Source: JAEZDC01 sp036676415
GTDB taxonomy: Bacteria; Bacteroidota; Bacteroidia; Chitinophagales; Chitinophagaceae
Length of the DNA: 64,000 nt
Direction of reading: 5' to 3'
Assembly (NCBI GenBank): GCA_036676415.1
Contig: JAKFCX010000015.1
Span: 62,001-126,000 of the forward strand
Below are positions 24,733-33,086 of the stretch, piece by piece. The notes below the pieces were generated by a model that made no database searches, was not told the DNA's origin, and saw nothing but the letters and a program-made list of their open reading frames with translations. Each line of letters begins with the position of its first letter. The stretch's first letter is position 1. Both the position numbers and the translations under genes were made by a program.

Positions 24733-27579
24733 CTAATTCGCCGGCAATAAAAGTTTAAAACTCGCACCCTCACCAGGTTTACTTTCTGCCCAGATCTCTC
24801 CCTGGTGCTGTTTCACTACTTTATATACAATGGAAAGACCGATTCCTGAACCCTGGAATTCAGCATTGCCATGAAGTCTTGTAAAAACATTGAATATACG
24901 ATCAGCATTTTCCTGGTCGAAACCAATACCATTATCTTTTACTTCCAGCAGGTGATATGATTTCCCTGCAGGCAATGCTTTCCGTACCAGCAATTCATCT
25001 CCGGCTTGTAATACACTTGATGAAATATGCACCAAAGGCTTGTTGTTTGGGCTTTGATATTTCAATGCGTTTGTCAGCAGGTTTTGAAACAGTTGCTGCA
25101 ACTGGCGTTTGTTGCCATTAACCCTTGGCAGTGAACCAACTTCTACCGCTGCATTTTTCTGCTGTATCTCAATTTCAAGATCTTCCAGTACAACATTTAC
25201 TATTTCATTCAGATCTACCGCCTCGTCTGTAACAGCTCCTTTGCTAACATAAGAGTATTCTAAAAGATCATCAATTAAACTGCCCATTCTTTTAGTGGCT
25301 AATTCCATCCTTTCAAAATAGAGCTTTCCTTTTTCAGATAATTTATCTGAGAGGTCTTCTTTGATCCTGTCAGAAAACATCAGGATCTTTCTCAATGGTT
25401 CTTTCAGATCATGCGAAGCTGCATAAGCAAATTCTTCGAGATTGGCATTTGATTTTCGCAACTCTTCAATCGTTCTCTCTAATTGAAGTTGTGCTTGTTT
25501 TACCGGTGTAATGTCGGTGAATATATGTATCAGGTGATCATCATCCATTTTGGAGATCGTAAGTTCCTGCCATCTACCGGTCATCTCTACAAAATACTGG
25601 CTCAGGGAAGGTTCCCCTGTCTCCAGTGTACGAAGACAGGTTTGTCCATAATCCGACTGCAGGATATTCGGATCTATTTCGTTTGCTGTTTTAGAAAGAT
25701 ATATTTCCCGAGGCAACCCAACATGCTTAATCGCAGCATCATTCACCAGGATGGTTCTTGCATCAATAACAGAACCTTTTTCATCCCTGATCATTTCTGT
25801 AACGGAAATACCGTTGGAAGAATTGGTGAGTATATTATCAAAGAGATTTTTCTGGCTCTCCAGTTCCTGTGTACGCTCCTGTACTTTTTGTTGAAGTTGC
25901 ATTTCGTTTTGTTTCAATGCATCTTCTGCTAATTTCTGGTCATGAATGTCAAAACCCACACCTACATAACCATTAAACTCACCGTCTGATGTAAAACGGG
26001 GGTTTCCCTTGAAGGCGTGCCAGCGGTAAATTCCATCATGCCTTTTTACCCTGATGGCGGGAATAAAATATGGCTTTTGGGCATTGAATGCCGGAACATA
26101 TAACTCCATTACGTGAGGTATATCGTCCTGATGAATCATTCCTGTCCATGCATTTCCAATGGCTTCTTCCATTGATTGATTGGTGTAATCGAGCCATGCC
26201 TTGTTCCAATAACTAACGGGAGCATCGGGGTCTGCATCAACTATGAAAATAAATATGGGACTATCGTCTGCGAGTTTTCGGAAACGTTCATCGCTTTCAC
26301 GTAAGCTTTTCTCCGCTTTTACCTTATCGGTAATATCAGTAAAGAACACTGCAACTTTTTTGCTTGACTCATCACCCAGCCGAAATGCATATACGTTAAA
26401 CCATCTGTTCAGTGCTACCGATTCTTCAGTGAAATAAAGAGGTATGCCGGTTCGTGCAACATTTCCGTAGACCCGTGGCCAATGATCTTCCATACCCGGC
26501 ACAATCTCGAGCACCGTTTTGCCTACTGCATCCTTTAAGCCTGTTTGTTTTTCAAAAGCCGGGTTCACTTCAATGAAACGGTAATCGTAACCTACATTCT
26601 CTTCGTTCATTAATACATCAATAATGCAAAAGCCCTGGTCCATTGCTTCGAACAAGGTTCTGTACTTTACTTCGCTTTCCTTTAATTGTGCCTGCGATAA
26701 AACCTGCTCGGTAACATCATGACCAACACTGATAACTCCGCTGGCTTTAGACATGTTATCATCCAGGTAAACTGGTTTGTATACAAAATCAAAATATCTT
26801 AATTCTTCCACGCCATTTCTAACAAGCTTTATCGGAAACTGGTAAGCATAGAAAGGGTTGCCGGTGTTTCTTACCTCCTCCAGCAGTTGAATAAAGCCCT
26901 GTGCCTCCAGTTCAGGAAGGGCTTTTAATAAAGGTTGACCAATCACTGCTGAAGTTCTTGCCCACACTTCCAGCAGGCTTTCATTGGCCATTTCTATGAT
27001 GTAATCGTCGCCTTTTAAAAAACCAATGATAACAGGAGCACTCATAAAAAACCCGTAAGCTTTCTCTATGTTTTTGAACGAGTCTGCTTTCTGTTCAGCT
27101 TTCACCTGTGCGGTTATATCTTCTGCAGCATGTATAATATGAGTAACCTTACCCGTGACATCAATTAATGGAACATTCTTCGCTTTCCAGTAACGTTCTT
27201 CGAATACACCGATTTCATTAGTGATATCATATCGTTGCAGCGGTAGATCATAAGCAACTTTATAAGAAAGAACATACTCAAAAGACTTTCTTATGTTTTG
27301 CTCACCTGTGAAGTGTGGATCATCCGGGTTTGCAGGAAACAGTTTAAGATAACTTTGACCTACTGCATCTTTTCTTTTGATACCAGTTATGCGTTCAAAA
27401 TCATTACTGACTGCAACCACTGTATAAATAGGATCATCCGGTAAGAGTGCTACTGCAATGCCAGGGCTTGCTTCAAAAAGTGAATAGTCCATTTGTCTGC
27501 TGAAATGATCTTTTAACTGAGCAGATAAAAATATGTGTTTTACGTCTTGGAGAAGCGGCTGTAATAATTTACTCCTCAA
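24733..27579 (-). CDS. Multi-PAS hybrid-free sensor histidine kinase
   Basis: 948 residues with about five PAS/PAC units in a row (starting near residues 30, 165, 305, 435 and 575), separated by short coiled coils (QLQQKVQERTQELESQKN). Then the dimerisation domain with H-box ASHDLKEPLRKILMF (His near residue 720) and the ATPase domain: N-box LLTNALKYQSP, G1 EVKDNGIGFD, G2 GSGIGLSIVYKV. There is no transmembrane segment, so it is a cytoplasmic sensor kinase whose PAS units may bind haem, flavin or small molecules. No receiver is fused. It converges with the lipoprotein gene; the receiver at 27868 is divergent, beyond the tRNA. Confidence 0.9.
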   Translation of the reverse strand: MRSKLLQPLLQDVKHIFLSAQLKDHFSRQMDYSLFEASPGIAVALLPDDPIYTVVAVSNDFERITGIKRKDAVGQSYLKLFPANPDDPHFTGEQNIRKSFEYVLSYKVAYDLPLQRYDITNEIGVFEERYWKAKNVPLIDVTGKVTHIIHAAEDITAQVKAEQKADSFKNIEKAYGFFMSAPVIIGFLKGDDYIIEMANESLLEVWARTSAVIGQPLLKALPELEAQGFIQLLEEVRNTGNPFYAYQFPIKLVRNGVEELRYFDFVYKPVYLDDNMSKASGVISVGHDVTEQVLSQAQLKESEVKYRTLFEAMDQGFCIIDVLMNEENVGYDYRFIEVNPAFEKQTGLKDAVGKTVLEIVPGMEDHWPRVYGNVARTGIPLYFTEESVALNRWFNVYAFRLGDESSKKVAVFFTDITDKVKAEKSLRESDERFRKLADDSPIFIFIVDADPDAPVSYWNKAWLDYTNQSMEEAIGNAWTGMIHQDDIPHVMELYVPAFNAQKPYFIPAIRVKRHDGIYRWHAFKGNPRFTSDGEFNGYVGVGFDIHDQKLAEDALKQNEMQLQQKVQERTQELESQKNLFDNILTNSSNGISVTEMIRDEKGSVIDARTILVNDAAIKHVGLPREIYLSKTANEIDPNILQSDYGQTCLRTLETGEPSLSQYFVEMTGRWQELTISKMDDDHLIHIFTDITPVKQAQLQLERTIEELRKSNANLEEFAYAASHDLKEPLRKILMFSDRIKEDLSDKLSEKGKLYFERMELATKRMGSLIDDLLEYSYVSKGAVTDEAVDLNEIVNVVLEDLEIEIQQKNAAVEVGSLPRVNGNKRQLQQLFQNLLTNALKYQSPNNKPLVHISSSVLQAGDELLVRKALPAGKSYHLLEVKDNGIGFDQENADRIFNVFTRLHGNAEFQGSGIGLSIVYKVVKQHQGEIWAESKPGEGASFKLLLPAN

Positions 27580-27635
27580 ATACTAATGTTTCGCAGTTAT
27601 CACCAGAAGAGCCATGCATCGAACAGGAATATTGA

Positions 27636-27673
27636 TTTGTTTTTACAAGCTATATAGGAAACTATTATATTTG
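27636..27673 (+). promoter_or_regulatory. Promoter of the CAT tRNA gene
   Basis: TATATTTG at 27666-27673 is an exact -7 box, 29 bases before the tRNA. The -33 region is weaker (TTTTAC about 20 bases earlier, or TTTG at 27636). Confidence 0.5.
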
Positions 27674-27702
27674 CAGCCCTTTAATACCGCTTCGGTGGTA
27701 TC

Positions 27703-27776
27703 GGGCCTATAGCTCAGCTGGTTAGAGCACCTGACTCATAATCAGGGGGTCGTTGGTTCAAGCCCATCTGGGCCCA
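27703..27776 (+). tRNA. tRNA with anticodon CAT (Met or Ile2)
   Basis: A full cloverleaf: acceptor GGGCCTA / TGGGCCC, D arm AGCTCAGCTGGTTAGAGC, anticodon stem CCTGA / TCAGG around loop CTCATAA, and T loop TTCAAGC. Discriminator A and then CTA, so CCA is not encoded. The T stem has a T.T mismatch. Elongator Met and lysidine-modified Ile2 both carry CAT; the anticodon stem does not decide between them. Confidence 0.93.
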
Positions 27777-27784
27777 CTAAAATC

Positions 27785-27820
27785 AAGCACTTATAAGAGT
27801 AATCTTGTAAGTGCTTTTTT
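27785..27820 (+). terminator. tRNA terminator
   Basis: AAGCACTTATAAG and CTTGTAAGTGCTT (13-bp stem, one wobble) followed by TTTTTT, 9 bp after the tRNA. Confidence 0.85.
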
Positions 27821-27867
27821 GTTTTACAGGTGAACATCTCTCTCTCAAAAAATTAGAAATCTCACTC

Positions 27868-28341
27868 ATGCATTCAAACATTAATAGTTATCTTCATATG
27901 ATAACTGGATGTATGAGAGCAAAGGATGTATTATTAGCAGAGGACGACCTGGACGATTTACTTCATTTTCAAATTGCAATTAAAGGGATTGAAATCCCTG
28001 TTGTGCTCCGGCATGCAAAAGACGGAGAAGTGCTTTTTGCGCTTTTAAAAGAAGCAATACCGGATATACTTTTCCTGGATATTCATATGCCTTGCAGAAA
28101 CGGTGTTTCGTGTATCATGGAGATCAGACAAAACCGGATGTACGACAATATGCCCGTCATTATCCTCACTTCCCACAAACACCAGTCATATGTTGACCTA
28201 ACCTATAGAACGGGTGCAAATTTTTATTTAGTTAAGCCCAACACCGTTTATGACCTGGTGGAGAAACTTAAGATGATATTCTCAGTTGATTGGGAGAAAA
28301 GCATGTACTATCCTCCTAAAAGCGAATATCTCATCGCATAA
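27868..28341 (+). CDS. Single-domain response regulator
   Basis: 157 residues from the ATG at 27868, chosen because the frame's earlier GTG lies in the tRNA terminator; ATGs at 27898 or 27913 are also possible. Receiver motifs are complete: acidic pair AEDDLDD, phospho-acceptor DILFLDIHMP, Thr/Ser at LTSH and Lys at LVKP. There is no output domain. This is the Rcp1-like group that often pairs with PAS-rich kinases; the kinase at 24733-27579 is the obvious candidate, though divergent. Confidence 0.85.
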   Translation: MHSNINSYLHMITGCMRAKDVLLAEDDLDDLLHFQIAIKGIEIPVVLRHAKDGEVLFALLKEAIPDILFLDIHMPCRNGVSCIMEIRQNRMYDNMPVIILTSHKHQSYVDLTYRTGANFYLVKPNTVYDLVEKLKMIFSVDWEKSMYYPPKSEYLIA

Positions 28342-28371
28342 TTAACTGGCAACGCTGATCGAATTGCGCTC

Positions 28372-28554
28372 ATGGCATCATTATCGCCTCACAGGAGTAT
28401 GTGTGATTACATACTTAACCTGGCTGCTACTATAAAAGATCCGCTTATTTACTTTGCATCTGCCATGGCTTTCATCGGAGCATTGTTGTTTATCTTAAAA
28501 CGTAGCAATAAACGTCGCCTGAAAGCTTTGAATAAAATTCAGAATGTTGATTAG
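28372..28554 (+). CDS. Possible small membrane protein
   Basis: 60 residues at most, with one hydrophobic helix (YFASAMAFIGALLFILK) and a basic tail RSNKRRLKALNK. It begins about 30 bp after the response regulator; the ATG at 28399 is an equally good start. No family is recognised, and it may not be translated. Confidence 0.35.
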   Translation: MASLSPHRSMCDYILNLAATIKDPLIYFASAMAFIGALLFILKRSNKRRLKALNKIQNVD

Positions 28555-28747
28555 CCTGTCACCCTACAACAACAAAAGCCACCCAAAAGGATGGCCTCGT
28601 TTTTCAAACCACAATGCCATTCTGCTGAAGGCAAAGAGTCAGTTAAAATATTTTTATAAATAGTGTGCCAAACTGCTGCTTGAATTGTTCATACTTAAGC
28701 AACTACACAGTATTTCGAGCAGTTCTTTTATCATAACTTGCAATACT

Positions 28748-29332
28748 ATGTACGAGTTATTCCTTCAGAAATTAAAGGAAACGGCAGGCTTTGATGAAAC
28801 AGACCTGGCTACCATCAAAAAATTCTTCATTCCAAAAAAACTCAGGAAAAAACAATACCTGTTGCAGGAAGGTGACGTGTGTAAATTTTCCGCATTCGTT
28901 GAAAAAGGTGCATTGAGATTGTATTCACTGGATGATAAGGGTGGCGAACACATTCTGCAGTTTGCCATGGAAGGCTGGCATATTGCCGACCTGTACAGCT
29001 TTCTTACCGGGGAAACATCTACCTATAATATTGAAGCAATGGAAGACTGTGAACTGGTATTGATCACAAAACAATCGCACGATGAATTGCTTGATAAAAT
29101 GCCAAAGTATGAAAGGTATATGCGGTTACAAATAACCAATGCCTATCTCGCCATGCAAAGAAGGCTCACTTCCATCATCTCTATGCCGCTGGATGAACGA
29201 TATGCGAATCTCAATAAAGATTACCCGCACATTGTACAACGTGTACCACAACACATGATCGCTTCTTATATGGGCCTTACGCCAGAAACACTCAGCAGGG
29301 TGAGAAGAAAAATAGCTGAAGCAAAGAAATAA
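28748..29332 (+). CDS. Crp/Fnr-family transcription regulator
   Basis: 194 residues from the ATG at 28748. An N-terminal cyclic-nucleotide-type sensor barrel (RKKQYLLQEGDVCKFSAFVEKGALRLY...EGWHIADLYSFLTGETSTYNIEAMED) is followed by a long dimer helix and a winged helix (VPQHMIASYMGLTPETLSRVRRKIA). It lacks the N-terminal cysteine cluster of FNR itself, so it does not hold a [4Fe-4S] cluster of that kind. An exact TTGAT-N4-ATCAA site lies 52 bp downstream of its stop, before an oxidoreductase gene. Confidence 0.9.
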   Translation: MYELFLQKLKETAGFDETDLATIKKFFIPKKLRKKQYLLQEGDVCKFSAFVEKGALRLYSLDDKGGEHILQFAMEGWHIADLYSFLTGETSTYNIEAMEDCELVLITKQSHDELLDKMPKYERYMRLQITNAYLAMQRRLTSIISMPLDERYANLNKDYPHIVQRVPQHMIASYMGLTPETLSRVRRKIAEAKK

Positions 29333-29383
29333 TACTTCGCACTCCAGGCTTCCAGGTAAAAAACTACGCTTCTCACTATTTCA

Positions 29384-29397
29384 TTGATTTAAATCAA
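29384..29397. promoter_or_regulatory. FNR-type operator TTGAT-TTAA-ATCAA
   Basis: A perfect 14-bp palindrome identical to the classical FNR consensus. It is centred 53-54 bp upstream of a TAGCTTTG -7 box at 29444-29451, at about -66 for the oxidoreductase-YceI-DoxX set. The upstream Crp/Fnr gene is the natural candidate to bind it. Confidence 0.65.
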
Positions 29398-29469
29398 CAG
29401 CATTTATTGCTTTTACGCAATGGAGCGAGGCATGCTGTGATGATAGCTTTGCATTATCAAATCAGAATA

Positions 29470-30132
29470 ATGCGAACGAAACAAACAATATCAATCATAG
29501 GTGCTTCAGGAAATATGGGATCTGCTATAGCAAAAAGTCTGGCAAAAGGCAATTACCGTTTACTGCTGAAAGCAACTTCTATTGAGCAACTGGACCAGGT
29601 TGTAAAAGACATCAAAGAAAAAAATCCTTCTGCCGATGTAGAGGCAATGGCTTGCCCGAAAGATGCAGGCTGGGAAGCAGACATCATCATACTTGCCGTT
29701 CCTTACCAGGCAGAAAAAGAAATCGCAGAAAAAATAAAAGAGGTAGCCAACCAGAAGATCGTTATCAGCATCGCCAATCCCTTGAACGAAACTTTTGATG
29801 GTTTGCTCACATCACCCGGTACCAGTGCAGCTGAAGAATTACAAAAACTGCTTCCCGACACCAAAGTGGTAAAAGCATTCAATACCACTTTCGCTGCCGA
29901 CTTCAGTACACCGGTGATCGATGGAAAGCAGGCTGATGCATTTATTGCAGGAGATGATGAAGAAGCGGTTGCAAGTGTAGCAGAATTAGTGAGCACAGCT
30001 GGATTCAGACCAATCGATGCAGGTAAGCTTTCAGTAAGCCGCACCCTGGAAAACATGCAATTATTATTGATACAGCTTGGCCTGAAGTACAATTATAACT
30101 GGTTAGCTGGCTGGAAAATATTACATAATTAA
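29470..30132 (+). CDS. NADP/F420-type reductase domain protein
   Basis: 220 residues from the ATG at 29470. The N-terminal TISIIGASGNMGSAIAKSLAKG is the GxGxxG-type NAD(P)-binding start of the coenzyme F420-dependent NADP oxidoreductase family (F420_oxidored), followed by DIIILAVPYQAEKEIAEKI and KVVKAFNTTFAADF. Members in bacteria that lack F420 are generally unnamed NADPH-binding proteins. It is the first gene after the FNR-type site, followed 29 bp later by the YceI gene. Confidence 0.85.
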   Translation: MRTKQTISIIGASGNMGSAIAKSLAKGNYRLLLKATSIEQLDQVVKDIKEKNPSADVEAMACPKDAGWEADIIILAVPYQAEKEIAEKIKEVANQKIVISIANPLNETFDGLLTSPGTSAAEELQKLLPDTKVVKAFNTTFAADFSTPVIDGKQADAFIAGDDEEAVASVAELVSTAGFRPIDAGKLSVSRTLENMQLLLIQLGLKYNYNWLAGWKILHN

Positions 30133-30161
30133 AATCAAATCACACAAATAAACAGAAGAAC

Positions 30162-30746
30162 ATGAAACCATTAATGAAAAGATTATCAGTAGTTATCGCC
30201 GCATTCTTTATGCTCAGTGCATTCAGCTATGCCACTTATACATGGATGAATGATGATGCACACTCTCAGGTTCAGTTTACCGTAACGCACCTGGGTATTG
30301 CAGATGTAACCGGAACATTCAATGATTTTGATGCAAAGATCACTACATCCAAAGCAGACTTCAGCGACGCATCATTTGAATTCACAGCGAAAGTCGCATC
30401 GATTGATACGAGAGTTGAGATGAGAGATAATCACCTGAAGAGTGCAGACTTTTTTGATGCAGCAAAATATGCAACCATCGACTTCAAAAGTACCGCAGTA
30501 AAGAAAGCAGGTAAGAATAAATACAAAGTAACCGGTGATCTTACATTACATGGTATCACTAAAAATATAACACTCGATCTATTGTACAGGGGAGCTACCA
30601 TTAACGCAATGAATAAAAAAGAGACTACAGGATTCCAGGTAACCGGAACCATCAAACGTTCAGACTTTGAACTGGGTAACGGTTTTCCTGCACCAATGAT
30701 CAGTAATGAAGTAAGAATTAAAGTAGACGGTGAGTTCACTAAATAA
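30162..30746 (+). CDS. YceI-family periplasmic lipid-binding protein
   Basis: 194 residues with a signal peptide (VVIAAFFMLSAFSYA) and a YceI lipocalin-like barrel: DDAHSQVQFTVTHLGIADVTGTFNDF...FDAAKYATIDFKSTAV...YKVTGDLTLHGITKNITLDL. YceI proteins bind isoprenoid-type lipids and are induced by stress. Second of a likely three-gene set with the reductase and DoxX proteins. Confidence 0.93.
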   Translation: MKPLMKRLSVVIAAFFMLSAFSYATYTWMNDDAHSQVQFTVTHLGIADVTGTFNDFDAKITTSKADFSDASFEFTAKVASIDTRVEMRDNHLKSADFFDAAKYATIDFKSTAVKKAGKNKYKVTGDLTLHGITKNITLDLLYRGATINAMNKKETTGFQVTGTIKRSDFELGNGFPAPMISNEVRIKVDGEFTK

Positions 30747-30758
30747 TATTCAAATAAA

Positions 30759-30811
30759 TGTTACGCATTGCCGTGGTTTGGGAATGTGACAGAAGGAAGC
30801 AGTGCGTAACA
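30759..30811. promoter_or_regulatory. Perfect inverted repeat between the YceI and DoxX genes
   Basis: TGTTACGCA and TGCGTAACA frame 35 bases; the adjacent TTGC and GCAG extend the pairing partly. There is no T run, so this could be an mRNA stability hairpin or an operator rather than a terminator. Confidence 0.5.
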
Positions 30812-30828
30812 CCTAATTCAAACCAAAC

Positions 30829-31302
30829 ATGAAAAAATTATTAGGGATAGGCCCGAACAGTGTTAGAAGCAGTACAGCTTTATTGCTATTACGTGTTGGG
30901 CTTGGTGCATTGATGCTGGTGCATGGTATTCCAAAAATGATGATGTTATCTGGTGGTGGAGACATATCATTTCCTGCAGTATTGGGCATGAATGCAGAGA
31001 TATCATTATTGCTTACAGTTATTGCAGAGGTATTATGTTCTTTATTGATCATAATAGGGTTGGCAACAAGGTTTGCAGTTGTTCCATTGATCGTTACAAT
31101 GCTGGTAGCAGTATTTATTGTTCATGGCGCAGACCCATTTGCCAATAAAGAACTTGCGATTATGTATTTACTTGGATACACCGTATTGATGATTGGTGGC
31201 AGCGGAAAATATTCTGTGGACTATTTAATGTTACGCAGTTCTTTCAAAACGTATCATCCCGAGATAAAACCGGAGGATCCTACGCTTTCTATTTATCAAT
31301 AA
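30829..31302 (+). CDS. DoxX-family membrane protein
   Basis: 157 residues. Four transmembrane helices with the DoxX signature ALLLLRVGLGALMLVHGIPKMM...EVLCSLLIIIGLATRFAVVPLIVTMLVAVFIVHG. DoxX proteins are inner-membrane, often linked to thiol or oxidative stress. It is followed by a strong terminator. Confidence 0.92.
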   Translation: MKKLLGIGPNSVRSSTALLLLRVGLGALMLVHGIPKMMMLSGGGDISFPAVLGMNAEISLLLTVIAEVLCSLLIIIGLATRFAVVPLIVTMLVAVFIVHGADPFANKELAIMYLLGYTVLMIGGSGKYSVDYLMLRSSFKTYHPEIKPEDPTLSIYQ

Positions 31303-31380
31303 AAAATACAGGCTTACAAATTGGCTATAACCAGGAAACAAAAAAACAATTGGGGTTTGAGTAGTTGTGGTTTTGGTTGA

Positions 31381-31409
31381 TGCCCTTTCATTTTGAAAGG
31401 GCATTTTTT
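31381..31409 (+). terminator. Terminator after the DoxX gene
   Basis: TGCCCTTTCA, TTT loop, TGAAAGGGCA and TTTTTT. It overlaps the last codon of the convergent lipoprotein gene. Confidence 0.9.
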
Positions 31410-32421
31410 ATTTCCAGTTAAACTGCAAGCTTCCACCACTCAACCGAAATCCTTTATTATCTCTTGGCCATACTGCAGCCTTATCTTTTAATGCAATTGG
31501 TTTGGCTGTGCTGGAAGGCACAATAGCAATGGCAGTATAATAAGATTTCTCAAAAGTTTTATAACACCAAACAGCGATATTCTTTCCATCAGGAGACCAG
31601 GTTGGAAACGTTTCTACATTATCATTATCTGCATCGGTGATCTGCTTCATGTTCTTTCCATCGATGTCCATTGTCCATACATGATTATTGAGGATGAATG
31701 CAACTTTCTTTCCATCAGGACCAGGGGTAGCGTGATAAGGAGAAGGATCGTCCAGCTCTTCATCAATTCGGGTGATACTTTGTAAAGCAACATCAGAAAG
31801 AAATATTCCCGGCGTTTTTGCTTTATAAGGGCTGCCATTAACAGAATTGTCTTTATGTGTTCCGCTCATCACCAATCGATTATCCGGTGTCCAGCTTCCG
31901 TAATATTTATGATCGAACTTTGTAACCAGTTTACCTGTTGCGAGATCGAATACTCCTACACAATCGTTGGGAAAAGCCTGGTCCTGGTAACCAAATATGG
32001 TAACTGAAAGATATTTGCCATTCGGCGACACTTTTGGATCACTCATCTTGCTCAGTACGGCACTGATACCGGTTTTATTGATGATACTGTATTTATCCAG
32101 TTCTTCTTTGTAATCGGGATTCTCTGAAGACATATCCAGTACATTCTTAAACTGAGTGAATGTTGCATTGCTTTTTCTCACCAAAAGATTTCGTTTCAGG
32201 TAACTGTCATTCATGAAATATATCTCGCCGGTTTTTGCAAGAAATGGCTGGGTGGCATTATCAAATAATTTCTTCTCACTCTTTGAAGCAAAGTCATACA
32301 CTTTAACATCACTGGTAAAATTGTAGTAGAGTTTTCCTTTCCAAGCAGGTGCATCGGTTGAAGCGCAACCTGTGATTACCAAAGCAATTAATAAAGCCGG
32401 GAGTAACTGTAAATATTTCAT
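31408..32421 (-). CDS. TolB-like beta-propeller lipoprotein
   Basis: 337 residues from the ATG at 32421; the lipobox is ALVITGCAST. WD40-like (PD40) repeats are visible: DPKVSPNGKYLSVTIFG, WTPDNRLVMSG, TPGPDGKKVAFILNN and TFPTWSPDGKNIAVW. The fold is a beta-propeller as in TolB, anchored to a membrane; a partner is unknown. It is transcribed leftward with the glutamine-rich gene upstream, separated by a terminator. Confidence 0.8.
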   Translation of the reverse strand: MKYLQLLPALLIALVITGCASTDAPAWKGKLYYNFTSDVKVYDFASKSEKKLFDNATQPFLAKTGEIYFMNDSYLKRNLLVRKSNATFTQFKNVLDMSSENPDYKEELDKYSIINKTGISAVLSKMSDPKVSPNGKYLSVTIFGYQDQAFPNDCVGVFDLATGKLVTKFDHKYYGSWTPDNRLVMSGTHKDNSVNGSPYKAKTPGIFLSDVALQSITRIDEELDDPSPYHATPGPDGKKVAFILNNHVWTMDIDGKNMKQITDADNDNVETFPTWSPDGKNIAVWCYKTFEKSYYTAIAIVPSSTAKPIALKDKAAVWPRDNKGFRLSGGSLQFNWK

Positions 32422-32534
32422 GGGGCAGATCCAATTTTTGGATGCGAAAAGTAAATCAAAAAAATAACAGATCAACCCGGGCAAACAAATCAAAATTTAT
32501 TTCATATATCACTACCCTTTACATGGTATAAAAT

Positions 32535-32566
32535 AAAAAGCCCCGGCTATTCACCGAAGGCTTTTT
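32535..32566 (-). terminator. Terminator of the glutamine-rich gene
   Basis: Read on the minus strand, AAAAGCC...CGG loop CCG...GGCTTTTTA, with a T run at the end. Confidence 0.75.
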
Positions 32567-32582
32567 ATCGAAAAGAAAATAA

Positions 32583-32894
32583 TTAATATTTTCTCTCAGG
32601 ATTCTGTTGTGGATCAACCTGTGTTTTTTCTGTACCGGTTTCAGTCTCTGCTGGCTTCTGCTGGCCCTGCGTTTGACCTTGCTGCTCTCCGGTTGGTTGT
32701 CCTTGTGTTTGACCTTGTGGCTGCTTGCCTTGTTCCTGGCCTTGTTGATTCATCTGGCCTGGCTGCTGCTGACTTCTTGTTTCTTCGTTGGAAGGTGAAG
32801 AAGAAGTATTGCTGTTCTGAGCCTGGTTAGGAGTGTTAGACTGTTCTGTCTGTCCCTGGTTTTGATCTTTGCGATCGTTTGACTGATTATTCAT
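32583..32894 (-). CDS. Glutamine-rich low-complexity protein
   Basis: 103 residues from the ATG at 32894. Gln, Gly, Pro, Asn, Ser, Thr and Glu make up nearly the whole protein, with repeats such as GQTQGQ and PQGQTQGQ. There is no hydrophobic segment or cysteine. It should be disordered and cytoplasmic. A role in stress or as a linker protein cannot be read from the sequence. It is divergent from the helicase gene. Confidence 0.6.
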   Translation of the reverse strand: MNNQSNDRKDQNQGQTEQSNTPNQAQNSNTSSSPSNEETRSQQQPGQMNQQGQEQGKQPQGQTQGQPTGEQQGQTQGQQKPAETETGTEKTQVDPQQNPERKY

Positions 32895-33086
32895 AATGGC
32901 GTAATTTGATTTATGATTCAACCAACTGCATGCCACTAAATTTATATATATGGTACGGCTGGTTATTAAGAGGAAGTACTGAAAAAGTTGGGGTAAATTA
33001 TGAACCATCGAAGCATCGTTATATATCACACTGCTGGTTAAATGAAATGCTTTTAAGCTTCTACGGTTGCTGATGTACATTTGCCG

